Part shown: positions 1 through 7,481 of the stretch, piece after piece
How positions within the stretch are numbered: the first letter of the stretch is position 1
How the letters are laid out: every line of letters starts with the position of its first letter
Made by a program: the position numbers and the translations under genes
Notes under the pieces: model-generated
What the model was told of the DNA's origin: nothing
What the model saw: only the letters and a program-made list of their open reading frames with translations
The model's database searches: none
NCBI GenBank assembly: GCA_023443455.1
Contig: JAEZUE010000094.1
Location: 1-45,699, forward strand
Origin: Verrucomicrobiota bacterium
GTDB taxonomy: Bacteria > Verrucomicrobiota > Verrucomicrobiia > Opitutales > Opitutaceae
Reading direction: 5' to 3'
DNA length: 45,699 nucleotides

Positions 1-9
1 CCGATTGTG

Positions 10-78
10 GCCACGAAAAGGCACAAGAAGGCACAAAAATCCGGATCGTTTTCGTGACTTTTCGTGCCTCTTTGTGGC
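10..78. repeat. Imperfect 30-bp inverted-repeat element (MITE-like)
   Basis: The left arm (10-39) and right arm (49-78) match at 24 of 30 positions as an inverted repeat around a 9-base loop. Each arm is itself built from a GGCACRARAA-like unit repeated about twice. There is no open frame of interest. The architecture is that of a small dispersed palindromic element, and the idea that it occurs elsewhere in the genome is inference. It lies about 175 bp upstream of the antitoxin/toxin pair. Confidence 0.6.
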
Positions 79-253
79 GAGTCCGCATCGCTCTGCGACC
101 GAGGGAAACGGTGCAGAAAAGAGAGCGTTCTGGGGGATAGCGGTCGAGTGATCTGTGCGGGATCGGCCGCGAGACCGACAATCCGCAATGGGATCGCCGC
201 CGCCTCCGCCCGGTCGCTTGACTCAATCCCGCCTTGGCTGCCAATTGTCTGAC

Positions 254-475
254 ATGAGCACCACCACCCGCGAATTCACTCGCAAGTTCCCCGCTTTTCG
301 CCGCGACGCCCTCGAGGGAAAGTCCGTCGAAATCCGCGACCGCGAGGGCAACGCCTTCACGTTCGCCATGAAGAAGCCGGCGCCGAAAACACTCGCCGAG
401 GCGGTCGGGCATCTGGCTGGGATCGTGAACAGCGGCCGCCCCCAGAAAACCCTGAAAGGCTATGGCCGCGGTTGA
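254..475 (+). CDS. Putative antitoxin of a PIN-toxin pair
   Basis: A 73-aa protein starting at the ATG at 254; longer in-frame versions run into non-coding-looking sequence. The N-terminal half (FTRKFPAFRRDALEGKSVEI) has a short basic helix followed by a strand like DREGNAFTF. This recalls Phd/YefM-type antitoxins that read 'do not damage, then a modifiable residue', but the match is loose. The C-terminal tail is basic and Gly/Arg-rich (KTLKGYGRG). Its last 14 bases overlap the start of the PIN gene, the usual translational coupling of type II modules, so an antitoxin role is inferred mainly from position. The protein probably binds and inhibits the PIN toxin and represses the pair's promoter. 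No clear Shine-Dalgarno site is visible. Confidence 0.6.
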   Translation: MSTTTREFTRKFPAFRRDALEGKSVEIRDREGNAFTFAMKKPAPKTLAEAVGHLAGIVNSGRPQKTLKGYGRG

Positions 476-878
476 CTCCCTGATCGATACAGGGGTCCTG
501 GTCGGCTTTCTTGACGCTGCGGATCAGTGGCACGCCTTCGCGGTGGAGGCATTCGGTCGCATCCGCTTTCCGGCCTACACTTGTGAGGCTGTGCTTTCGG
601 AAGCCGCCTATCATCTGCGCGGTCTCCAGCGTGCGCGGCTTGCATTGCTCGAGATGGTCGACAGCGGTGCGATCGTGGTTCTGCCGGTCTTTTCCGACGG
701 CGGAGCCTATTTGCGGGCCGCGGCGGAGAAGTACGGGCCCAAGGCCGACTTGGCGGACCTCTGCCTGCTCTGGCTCGCCGAGGCGCAGCCAGCGGTGACG
801 GTGTGCACCACCGACCGCAAGGACTTCAGACGATATCGACTCGCCTCCGGAAAGCCGTTGAACCTCGACGTGCCGTGA
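462..878 (+). CDS. PIN-domain ribonuclease toxin, VapC-like
   Basis: A 138-aa single-domain PIN protein, a normal length for VapC toxins. The acidic metal-binding set is visible: D9 in LIDTGVLVGFLD, E42/E47 in the EAVLSEAAY helix, D96/D99 in KADLADLCL, and D118/D121 in TTDRKDF. PIN toxins use this site with Mg2+ or Mn2+ to cut RNA, often tRNA or rRNA; the target here cannot be read from the sequence. The ATG at 462 lies 14 bases inside the preceding antitoxin-like gene, so the two are probably co-translated. Downstream there is no further gene for 366 bases. It could instead be a solitary PIN nuclease, but the overlap argues for a toxin-antitoxin pair. Confidence 0.85.
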   Translation: MAAVDSLIDTGVLVGFLDAADQWHAFAVEAFGRIRFPAYTCEAVLSEAAYHLRGLQRARLALLEMVDSGAIVVLPVFSDGGAYLRAAAEKYGPKADLADLCLLWLAEAQPAVTVCTTDRKDFRRYRLASGKPLNLDVP

Positions 879-1244
879 CGGCCAAGTCGCGGACCTGTGG
901 GCGGAAGGAAACGGAGCCGGAAGCGGGGCAAACTTTGCACTCGCCCCGAATCCAACGATAGGCGTCTCAGTGCAGCACGAACTCCCGGAATAGGCGCACG
1001 CGGAGGCGCGGAGAGCGCAACGTGGCCGGGCCGGTCTGTTTGTCTGAAACCTCCGCGGTTTCCGCACCTCTGTGTGAGTCAATTCGGCCTCCTGCAATCC
1101 GTGATACCGTCCTTCTCAGATCACTGGAAAGAATCGGGTCGATCCATGATGTTTGTGGGGGCTGCTTTCTTTCGGGCCACCTGTTCGAACTGCCCGCGCC
1201 ACTTCAGCATTGTCCCGCGGCGGCACTGGGTTTCCAGTGTCGCC
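879..1244. other. Intergenic region with an inverted-repeat element
   Basis: No convincing gene. The only structure seen is the inverted repeat at 997-1076 (listed separately). Open frames crossing this stretch lack coding character and are extensions of the downstream sigma-factor frame. The promoter of the ECF gene should be in the last 150 bases, but no consensus is obvious. Confidence 0.5.
997..1076. repeat. 22-bp imperfect inverted repeat, CACGCGGAGG-type
   Basis: The left arm 997-1018 (CACGCGGAGGCGCGGAGAGC...) and right arm 1055-1076 pair at 17 of 22 positions across a 36-base spacer. The purine-rich GGAG/CTCC composition differs from flanking sequence. It resembles a dispersed short palindromic element rather than a terminator, because no T-tract follows. 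It is a different family from the element at 10-78. Confidence 0.45.
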
Positions 1245-1820
1245 GTGCATGATGTCACCGTCATCCTCGAACAGATCAACCGGGGCGATCTCCGGGCGGC
1301 GGACGAATTGCTGCCGCTGGTCTACGAGGAACTGAGGAAACTGGCGGCGGCCAAGATGGCGCGCGAGGCGCCGGGGCAGACGCTCCAGGCCACGGCGCTC
1401 GTGCATGAGGCGTGGTTGCGGTTGGGCGGCGAAGAACAGCCCGACTGGCAGAACCGGGCCCACTTTTTCGCCGCGGCCGCGGAGTCGATGCGCCGTATCC
1501 TGATCGACCGGGCGCGCAAACGTCGCGCGGTGCGCCACGGCGGCGAGCTGGTGCGGACGAGTGTCGAGGCGCTCGACCGTGTGCCCAACGCCGCCGAGGC
1601 GGAGGACGCGGAACTGCTCGATGTGCACGAGGCGCTGGATGCGCTGGAGCGGCACGACGCCCGCAAGGCCGCGGTGGTCAAACAGTGCTATTTCGTCGGT
1701 CTCACCTTCCAGGAGGCGGCGCTCGTGTTGGGGATCTCGGAACCGACAGCGCGCCGAGACTGGACCTACGCCCGCGCCTGGCTCTTCGCCGAGATCGGCC
1801 GGATGCGCGGGGGACGGTGA
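1245..1820 (+). CDS. ECF-type RNA polymerase sigma factor (TIGR02999-like)
   Basis: A 191-aa sigma factor if read from the GTG at 1245. The frame is open further upstream (ATG at 1146), but homology-like sequence begins at HDVTVILEQINRGD. Region 2 is at about residues 5-80 (LLPLVYEELRKLAAAKM, then ATALVHEAWLRLGG and AAAESMRRILIDRAR). Region 4 with its HTH is at about 125-185 (CYFVGLTFQEAALVLGIS, then SEPTARRDWTYARAWL). This pattern is typical of the sigma70-ECF family that is common in Planctomycetes, Acidobacteria and Verrucomicrobia. It would redirect RNA polymerase to a small regulon. Members of this family often sit beside a Ser/Thr kinase or anti-sigma gene; none is adjacent here. The stop codon lies inside the palindrome GGTGACCGGTCACC (1816-1829). 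Confidence 0.88.
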   Translation: MHDVTVILEQINRGDLRAADELLPLVYEELRKLAAAKMAREAPGQTLQATALVHEAWLRLGGEEQPDWQNRAHFFAAAAESMRRILIDRARKRRAVRHGGELVRTSVEALDRVPNAAEAEDAELLDVHEALDALERHDARKAAVVKQCYFVGLTFQEAALVLGISEPTARRDWTYARAWLFAEIGRMRGGR

Positions 1821-2333
1821 CCGGTCACCGGTGGTCGGTGGACTGTGGTCGGCGTGGCCTGCGAAGCCTTGGCGAAGCAGGGTGGGCAGTGGACAGGGGC
1901 GGTGGTCTGCTGCCCCCAACGTCCAGCTTCCAACTCCTCTCTCGATATCTCCGGCTTCTCCCGCCGCGCGAGAGCAGGCGCAGCCCATAGACAGATATCA
2001 TCCGAGAGCCGCATCTGAACCGCAAAGAACCTAGCGCAGAGCGAGAGTTCATTGTGGCTCCGACATTCGGAGCGGCACCCAGCAGGTGCGCGATCCGGTG
2101 GTGCACTTTCTGTTGGCAGAACCTCTTTGCAGAGCGGCTCAACCAAACTGCGGAATCAGGGGCTCATGCTCCGCCATGGCGGAGGATGGCGAGAACTCGA
2201 CCGACGGCCTGGGCGGCCGCCGCCACGACGGAAGATCCACGGGGCAGGGGGGATGACGAAAACAATTTTTCGGGCACATGATCGTTTGGCGCGGGGAATC
2301 TCGCTTTGGGACGGTGAACCCTCCTTCGACTTT
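1821..2333. other. Non-coding gap after the sigma factor
   Basis: About 510 bases without a supported gene. It begins with the perfect 14-bp palindrome GGTGACCGGTCACC at 1816-1829, which lacks a following T-run and so is a poor terminator. The rest is low-complexity-looking sequence with short direct repeats (GGTCGGTGG-type) and no recognisable RNA. The last 80 bases may be coding if the receiver protein starts at the ATG at 2253. Confidence 0.4.
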
Positions 2334-2846
2334 ATGACGACTTCTGCGCCTTCCCACTCGATCACCGGCGGTTCGCTTCGCGGCATCGCGGCCCATTTGG
2401 CCGGAGCGCGGGCGACCGATCTCTTCTGCGACCGCCCGGTGCGCATTCTGCTCGCCGAAGACGACGATGACGTGCGTCGCGTGCTCGCCAAGGCGCTGGA
2501 GCGGCCGAAATGGCAGGTCGACGAGGCGGCCGACGGCGAGGCGGCCTGGGCGGCACATTGCGGGAACCGTTACGACCTTATCATCACCGACCACCGGATG
2601 CCGCGGTTGACGGGGCTCGAGCTGATCATGCGGGTGCGGGCGGAGCGCCCGGACCTGCCCTGCATCCTCATTTCGGGCGAGTTTCCCGCCGAGCCGGCGG
2701 AACTCGACCTGCTGATCCGGCCCGGGCAGACCTTGGGAAAACCGTTCATGCTGCACGATCTGGTTGTGGTCGTGAACGCGGCACTGACGGCACACGCGCG
2801 TGACCGGAGTGTGGCGTTGCCGGCGGAGACGCTCTGCGAGGCTTGA
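2334..2846 (+). CDS. Stand-alone response-regulator receiver protein
   Basis: A 170-aa protein of one CheY-like receiver domain with no output domain. The acidic pocket is in RILLAEDDDDVRRVL. The phospho-acceptor Asp is in DLIITDHRMPRLTGLEL, the conserved Ser is in CILISGEF, and the Lys is in GKPFMLHD. All switch residues are present, so it should be phosphorylatable. It probably relays phosphate to or from a histidine kinase that is not adjacent, or acts by protein contact. The start is uncertain: the ATG at 2334 gives a 45-residue N-terminal tail, and the ATG at 2253, preceded by a run of G, would add 27 residues. The tail is not recognisable. It lies just upstream of the pectin region, but a functional link is only positional. 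Confidence 0.82.
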   Translation: MTTSAPSHSITGGSLRGIAAHLAGARATDLFCDRPVRILLAEDDDDVRRVLAKALERPKWQVDEAADGEAAWAAHCGNRYDLIITDHRMPRLTGLELIMRVRAERPDLPCILISGEFPAEPAELDLLIRPGQTLGKPFMLHDLVVVVNAALTAHARDRSVALPAETLCEA

Positions 2847-2944
2847 GCCCGCGCGGTCGGCGGGGATCGCTCGGTCGGCGGCCTACGGGATGGTGTCGCC
2901 CGGATCCGGCTCGCTTCGACGTGAATTTTGATTCCAATGACACC

Positions 2945-3283
2945 ATGAGGTGCACCCCGTTCTTCGCGCTCGCGCTGTTCCTTGGCTATAGTAATCAAAA
3001 TCTACCAGCTGAGGAAGTTTCGCCCACGGTCTTCGTCGACGCCGTGGAGGCGACGGTGCTGGCCAAGGGCTATGTGCGCGCCTTCCCGGAACTGCGGCGG
3101 GGCAAGGGCACGAACATCGTGCTGCGCCGCGACGGCAGGATTTTCACCATTGTCGACGTACGCGAGCTCAAGGCCGTCGAGGGCGTGCTGGTCGCCACGG
3201 CAGGCGCCGCGGGGGATCGTTACCTGATCAACCCGAAGGACGTGGTCTTCATCACCGACGGCGAGTACAACCTGAAGGACTAG
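2945..3283 (+). CDS. Small secreted protein of unknown function
   Basis: A 112-aa protein read from the ATG at 2945. A signal-peptide-like N-terminus (MRCTPFFALALFLGYSNQN) is followed by a mature domain of about 90 residues with alternating strand-like segments: NIVLRRDGRIFTIVDVRELK, then GVLVATAGAAGDRYLINP and VVFITDGEYNLKD. There are no cysteines in the mature part and no catalytic motif. It is not recognised as a named family. It precedes the GH105 gene by 235 bases on the same strand. Possible roles are a small beta-sheet periplasmic protein or a chaperone-like accessory. Function is unknown. Confidence 0.6.
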   Translation: MRCTPFFALALFLGYSNQNLPAEEVSPTVFVDAVEATVLAKGYVRAFPELRRGKGTNIVLRRDGRIFTIVDVRELKAVEGVLVATAGAAGDRYLINPKDVVFITDGEYNLKD

Positions 3284-3518
3284 TCGGCGTGCCCTTCGGC
3301 TGGAGCGGGGGGACGGCCTCCTGCGAGGCGAGACTCGTCGGTGCATCGGGCATTCTGGTGCTGTCCGCCGCGTGGGCGGCGACCGCGGATTCGTCCTGTG
3401 CTTCCCCTGGAGCGGATCCGCCACGGCGCTGGTATGTGGGTCGTGCGCAACGGGACGACCGGGCCGCCGTTTGACCCGGCTTGCGGCAGGGGAAATTGTG
3501 CGCTGTCCCACCCGCCCC

Positions 3519-4928
3519 ATGTCGAAACGAAACATTCCCCTGTCCCGCCTCTCGGTCATCCTCGCTCTTCTCGCCGCCAGCCCCGCCCCGGCGGAGGAGC
3601 GCATCGACTACACCCGCCGTGCCGCCGGCGCGAGCGCCGTCCCGCAGTACGCGGTCGACTACAGCGTGCCGTCGGTCGAGTCGGTCACGGCCGCGCTGAG
3701 CCGTATCAGGGAGCGCACCTTCGCGGACACGTCGTTGCGCGTCTTCGACAACGCCACGGGGGAGGAGATCACCGATCCGGCCCGGCTCACGGACGCCGCC
3801 GTGCTCGACGGCCGCTTCGGCGGGTTCAACCGTTGGGACTACACCAACGGGGTGATCATCTCCGGCTTCATCCGCGCGGCGGAGGCGACCGGCGACGCTT
3901 CGTACCTGGAGTATAACGACAGATTCTACGATTTCGTCTTCACCTGGATGCCCGCCTTCCGCGAGCGGGAGGCGCGCACGGGAAAGCGCAGCGAGTTCAG
4001 CAAGATGGTGAACATGCGCGCGCTCGACCATTGCGGCTCGATCACCGCCGCGCTCGTCAAGACGCAGCTGCGCCGCCCCGATCCCCGTTTCCGCGAGTGG
4101 ATCGACGTGGTCGACGGTTTCATCTCCCGCGGCGGACAGTTCCGCTTCGACGACGGCACGCTCGCGCGGGAGCGCCCGCAGCCCCGCGCGCTGTGGACCG
4201 ACGATTTCTACATGTCGATTCCGTTCCTCGCGCAGATGGGCAAGCTGACCGGGAATCCAAAATACTGGGACGATGCGGTGCGTCAGGTCGTGCAACTTTC
4301 GGCCCGGCTCTTCGTGCCGGAGAAGGGTCTCTATGCCCACGGTTGGAGCGAGAACGCCGATCCCTACAGCCCACGTTTCTACTGGGGCCGGGCCAACGGC
4401 TGGGCGGTCATGGCGATGGTGGAGTTGCTGGAGGTGCTGCCAGCCGACCATCCGGGCCGGGCGGAGGTGCTGCACCTTTACCGCTCGGAGATGCGCACGC
4501 TCGTCGAGCTGCAGGACCAGTCGGGTCTCTGGCACAACCTGCTCGACAAGAACGACACCTACCTCGAGACGTCGGCCAGCGCGATGTTCGTGTTCGGTCT
4601 GGCGAAGGGAGTGAACGAAGGCTGGCTGCCTCCTGCCTATGGGCCCGCCGCAATCATCGGCTGGAACGGAGTGGCGACGCGCATCCTGCCCGACGGGCGC
4701 GTCTCGGGTATCTGCGAGGGAACGACGTACGCGAACGACAACGCGTACTACTTCAACCGCGGCGCGGGGGAGCACACCACGTTCTTCGGCTCCGTCATCT
4801 ACGCGGGTGCCGAAATGGTCCGTCTCCTGCGCAATCCGGACATCACGATCGTGCCGCCCAAACCCGGCGCGGTGAACAGCGCGATTCACTTCCGCTGGAC
4901 CCGGGATGCCGACAAGGTGAAGCACTGA
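3519..4928 (+). CDS. Secreted GH105 unsaturated rhamnogalacturonyl hydrolase
   Basis: A 469-aa protein with a signal peptide (LSRLSVILALLAASPAPAEE) and a GH105 (YteR/YesR) alpha/alpha-barrel. Family signatures are FNRWDYTNGVIISGF (about 103-117), LWTDDFYMSIPFLAQMG (225-241) with the candidate general acid D228/D229, YWGRANGWAVMAMVELL (288-304), and the substrate-site stretch GLWHNLLDKNDTYLETSASA. These enzymes hydrate the unsaturated galacturonyl residue left by pectin lyases and release it from rhamnose-containing oligosaccharides. The start at 3519 is chosen because it places the signal peptide at the N-terminus. Eighteen bases separate it from the next gene, so the two likely form an operon. 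Many GH105 enzymes are cytoplasmic; the signal peptide points to the periplasm here. Confidence 0.92.
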   Translation: MSKRNIPLSRLSVILALLAASPAPAEERIDYTRRAAGASAVPQYAVDYSVPSVESVTAALSRIRERTFADTSLRVFDNATGEEITDPARLTDAAVLDGRFGGFNRWDYTNGVIISGFIRAAEATGDASYLEYNDRFYDFVFTWMPAFREREARTGKRSEFSKMVNMRALDHCGSITAALVKTQLRRPDPRFREWIDVVDGFISRGGQFRFDDGTLARERPQPRALWTDDFYMSIPFLAQMGKLTGNPKYWDDAVRQVVQLSARLFVPEKGLYAHGWSENADPYSPRFYWGRANGWAVMAMVELLEVLPADHPGRAEVLHLYRSEMRTLVELQDQSGLWHNLLDKNDTYLETSASAMFVFGLAKGVNEGWLPPAYGPAAIIGWNGVATRILPDGRVSGICEGTTYANDNAYYFNRGAGEHTTFFGSVIYAGAEMVRLLRNPDITIVPPKPGAVNSAIHFRWTRDADKVKH

Positions 4929-4946
4929 GTGCAACGGAGTTCGACC

Positions 4947-7229
4947 ATGTCTGAAATGCTGTCTCCAGCGTTTGGTGAGGCCGAGTCGATGTCGGTCGTG
5001 GCGCCAGCCTCCGTGCCGGTGGTGATGGGCTCGGCCGAAGCTGGGGACCGCAGGCAGGGACGCCTGCGCCACGGTTGCTTCGGTCGGTTGGGCCTGGTGT
5101 TCCTGGTCCCGTTCCTCCTGCTTGGTGTCGTGTTCGGCCAGCCCTTGGCCCCGCCGGCAGCGGCGAGGAGTGCGCCCTTTGTCACGATGTTTTGGACGTG
5201 GCAGGACGAGGTGATCGAGAACCCCGAGGTGCTGCTCGCCCAGTTGCACGACCTGAAGGCGGCCGGTTTCGACGGTCTGTTCGTGATGCCGCGCGCGACC
5301 CGCTACCACCTGTTCGACGAGGAGATGATGGCGGCGGTGGAGCTCGCCAGCGCGGCGTGCCGGCGGGAGGGCATCGAGTTCATCTGGGGGCCGGATCCGC
5401 GCTTCGCCGCGCGGCCGATCGTGGCCGAGACCGGCTATGGCGCGGAGGTGCTGCTCACCGGTCGCGACTTCCTCGCGAAGAAACCGGCCGCCGGCGACAC
5501 CGAGACCGATCCCGGCCGCATGCTGCTCAACGAGTGCCGGGTCGAGGGCGGGCGCTATTCCTTGCGGTACAACTATCCCGTACGGCGCGACATCCACATG
5601 CTCACCGAGGTCAGCCTGTGGTTCAACCCGGTCGGTGTGGACCGCGTGGTCGCGTACCAGAGAAACAGCGACGGAACCGTGCGTGCGGACTCGTTGCGCG
5701 ACATCACCGTCGGGCATCATCTCTTCGTCAACCGGGCCGTCAGCTACGTGGAGGTCTTCGGTCGGATCGAGCTGCCGCCGGGCGAGTGGTGGGTGGCGGC
5801 GTTCCCTCGCTTCATGACGAATCTCTACGCCTTCGACTCGCCCGAGCACGAGAGGCGCATGATCGCGCTGCTCGACCGCTACCAGGCGCGCGGCATCCGC
5901 TTCGACGGCTTCTGGTGGGACGAACCCGGCTACACGCTGCAGTTCGGCCAGTACGCCATCGGCGACCGCATCTACGCCGACTTCCGGGCCAAGTACGGTT
6001 ACGACCTGAAGGAGCGCTTGCCGGCGTTGCTGCTCCCGCTCGACGACCGCAGCCACCTGCGCGTGCGGCGCGACTATTTCGAGCTGATCATGGACTATGT
6101 GTTCGGGGCGGAGCGGCGCTTCTGGCAGGCCGGCGAGCAGCGCTTCGGCCAGTTGCGCATGGGCATTCATCACGTGTGGCACAGCATGCCCGACAATCTC
6201 TACCACGGTTCGGCCGACTACTGGCGTGGGCTGGAGGCGGTCGATGCGGGCTACACCGACGACAGCGGCTTCGAAGGCTATTTCAGCGGATCGCTCGCGC
6301 GGAAGTTCGAACAAGTTTCGTATATGATCCAGGCGGCCAGCCTCGGGCGGTTCTCGCGTACGGGAAAGGCGTACTACAACCGCTGGGGCGTGAAGTACGG
6401 GCCCGAGGTCGCGGAGTATTGGAACGATCTGATGCCGCTTTTCTCCAACCAATGGATCCAGCATTCGTACGGCTCGACGAGTGCGATCGGCGGCGGGCGC
6501 GATTTCGGTCCGGGCTTCCCGAATCACCCGACGTGGCCCTTGCTGCCCGGCTGGGTCGAGAAGACGCGGCGCGTGGGGGCGATCACCGGCTACCGGTTGC
6601 CGCTGGCGGAGGTCGCCGTGGTCTACCCGGTGCCGACGATCGAGGTCGGACGCGAACCGGAGAACGACGCGATCATCGGCCGGGTCAACCGGCTCGTCGG
6701 CGCGATGCCGGCGGCCGGGGTGGGGGTGGAGGCGATTTCGGAGGGATTCTTTGCCGAGGGCCGGCTCGAGGGTGGCGCCTTCGTCGTGCGTGGCCGGCGG
6801 TACAAGGCCGTGGTGCTGCCGCATGCACGCGTACTTGGTAGCGAAGGATTGGCGACGCTGCGCACGTTGCTCGCCGCCGGGTTTTCCGTGCATTTCGTCG
6901 ACGAACTACCGGCGGTCACGCTCGACGGCGACCCGATCGCGCTCGCCGGGGCGCGGGTTGCCTTTTCCACGCCGGACGAGGCGGCGCGGTTGCCCGAACT
7001 GATCGAGTCGCTCGGTTTGCCGTCGGTGCTCACACGGTTGCCCGGCGCCTATGTCTCGGCGTTGCCGGGCGAGGGCGGCGCGACCCTGGTGTTGGTGATG
7101 CCGATCGAGCCGGGCGCCGAAGTCGGCGGGACGCTGCGCTGCGGTGGTGTCGAGTTCACGGTCGCGCCCACCCGCACGCTCGCAATCTACGAGGTCGCCC
7201 CGGAGGGGGCGCGGAACCTTCCGTTTTAG
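4947..7229 (+). CDS. Putative GH106-like TIM-barrel glycoside hydrolase
   Basis: A 760-aa exported enzyme of uncertain family. After a hydrophobic export signal (LGLVFLVPFLLLGVVFGQ, about residues 48-66) comes a barrel-like domain starting APFVTMFWTWQDE. It contains DLKAAGFDGLFVMPRATRY and GIRFDGFWWDEPGY, in which D325-E326 is a likely catalytic pair or acid. The C-terminal third (AEVAVVYPVPTIEVGREP, then YKAVVLPHARVL and LLAAGFSVHFVDELP) looks like the flavodoxin-like domain that follows the barrel in GH106 alpha-L-rhamnosidases and GH42-type enzymes. Rhamnosidase activity would suit the neighbouring GH105, but this is inference. The ATG at 4947 has GGAG spaced 7 bases upstream. A TTG at 5088 would start directly at the signal peptide. 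A palindrome (5035-5083) lies in the N-terminal coding region. Confidence 0.7.
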   Translation: MSEMLSPAFGEAESMSVVAPASVPVVMGSAEAGDRRQGRLRHGCFGRLGLVFLVPFLLLGVVFGQPLAPPAAARSAPFVTMFWTWQDEVIENPEVLLAQLHDLKAAGFDGLFVMPRATRYHLFDEEMMAAVELASAACRREGIEFIWGPDPRFAARPIVAETGYGAEVLLTGRDFLAKKPAAGDTETDPGRMLLNECRVEGGRYSLRYNYPVRRDIHMLTEVSLWFNPVGVDRVVAYQRNSDGTVRADSLRDITVGHHLFVNRAVSYVEVFGRIELPPGEWWVAAFPRFMTNLYAFDSPEHERRMIALLDRYQARGIRFDGFWWDEPGYTLQFGQYAIGDRIYADFRAKYGYDLKERLPALLLPLDDRSHLRVRRDYFELIMDYVFGAERRFWQAGEQRFGQLRMGIHHVWHSMPDNLYHGSADYWRGLEAVDAGYTDDSGFEGYFSGSLARKFEQVSYMIQAASLGRFSRTGKAYYNRWGVKYGPEVAEYWNDLMPLFSNQWIQHSYGSTSAIGGGRDFGPGFPNHPTWPLLPGWVEKTRRVGAITGYRLPLAEVAVVYPVPTIEVGREPENDAIIGRVNRLVGAMPAAGVGVEAISEGFFAEGRLEGGAFVVRGRRYKAVVLPHARVLGSEGLATLRTLLAAGFSVHFVDELPAVTLDGDPIALAGARVAFSTPDEAARLPELIESLGLPSVLTRLPGAYVSALPGEGGATLVLVMPIEPGAEVGGTLRCGGVEFTVAPTRTLAIYEVAPEGARNLPF
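5035..5083. repeat. Nested palindromic element inside the GH106-like gene
   Basis: The outer stem is CCGAAGC (5035-5041) with GCTTCGG (5077-5083). The inner stem is GCAGGC (5050-5055) with GCCTGC (5062-5067) around AGGGAC. The element encodes the charged stretch just ahead of the signal-peptide core and may be a REP-like insertion. Whether it is repeated in the genome cannot be seen here. Confidence 0.4.
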
Positions 7230-7317
7230 GCTCCCCGAAGGAGGTGTCGCGCCGCCGCCCCCTCTACGTTCCGCCGGATCACACCGAACACCCCGGATGA
7301 AGGCCAACCCGCCCAGT

Positions 7318-7353
7318 GGGAAAATAGCGTGACGACCGTCGCGCTATTTTTCC
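7318..7353. repeat. Palindrome copy 1 (PaaX-flank family), possible bidirectional terminator
   Basis: The left arm GGGAAAATAGCGTGACGA and right arm CCGTCGCGCTATTTTTCC pair at 15 of 18 positions. It is the same element as the copies at 25456-25489 and 26280-26315. It sits between the convergent GH106-like and GH3 genes, where A/T-flanked hairpins often end transcription in both directions. An operator role is the alternative. Confidence 0.75.
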
Positions 7354-7481
7354 AAACAACAGAAGATTGGGAGCTTGTGCGGATGGAGGAGGGGGGAGCG
7401 GGTGGCGGGATTTGCCGGAATCTCGTCTTTCTCCATCGGTCGATGGCCGTGGCGGCGACCGCTCAAGCGTGAATTGGCGGG

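Noticed and set aside
897..1244. N-terminal extension of the sigma factor to the first codon of the open frame
   Set aside because: It would add over 100 residues with no homology and run through the inverted repeat at 997-1076. The conserved region starts near the GTG at 1245.
1816..1829. GGTGACCGGTCACC as terminator of the sigma-factor gene
   Set aside because: The perfect palindrome has no loop and no following T-run, so it would not work as an intrinsic terminator. It may be a protein site or chance.
3252..6893. 1213-aa reverse-strand open frame opposite the GH105 and GH106-like genes
   Set aside because: A shadow frame in high-GC DNA: arginine/histidine-rich, no domain, and fully antisense to genes with clear motifs. 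Similar long shadows at 7591-10290, 11203-13521, 13993-15249, 21563-23161 and 23529-25430 were dropped for the same reason.
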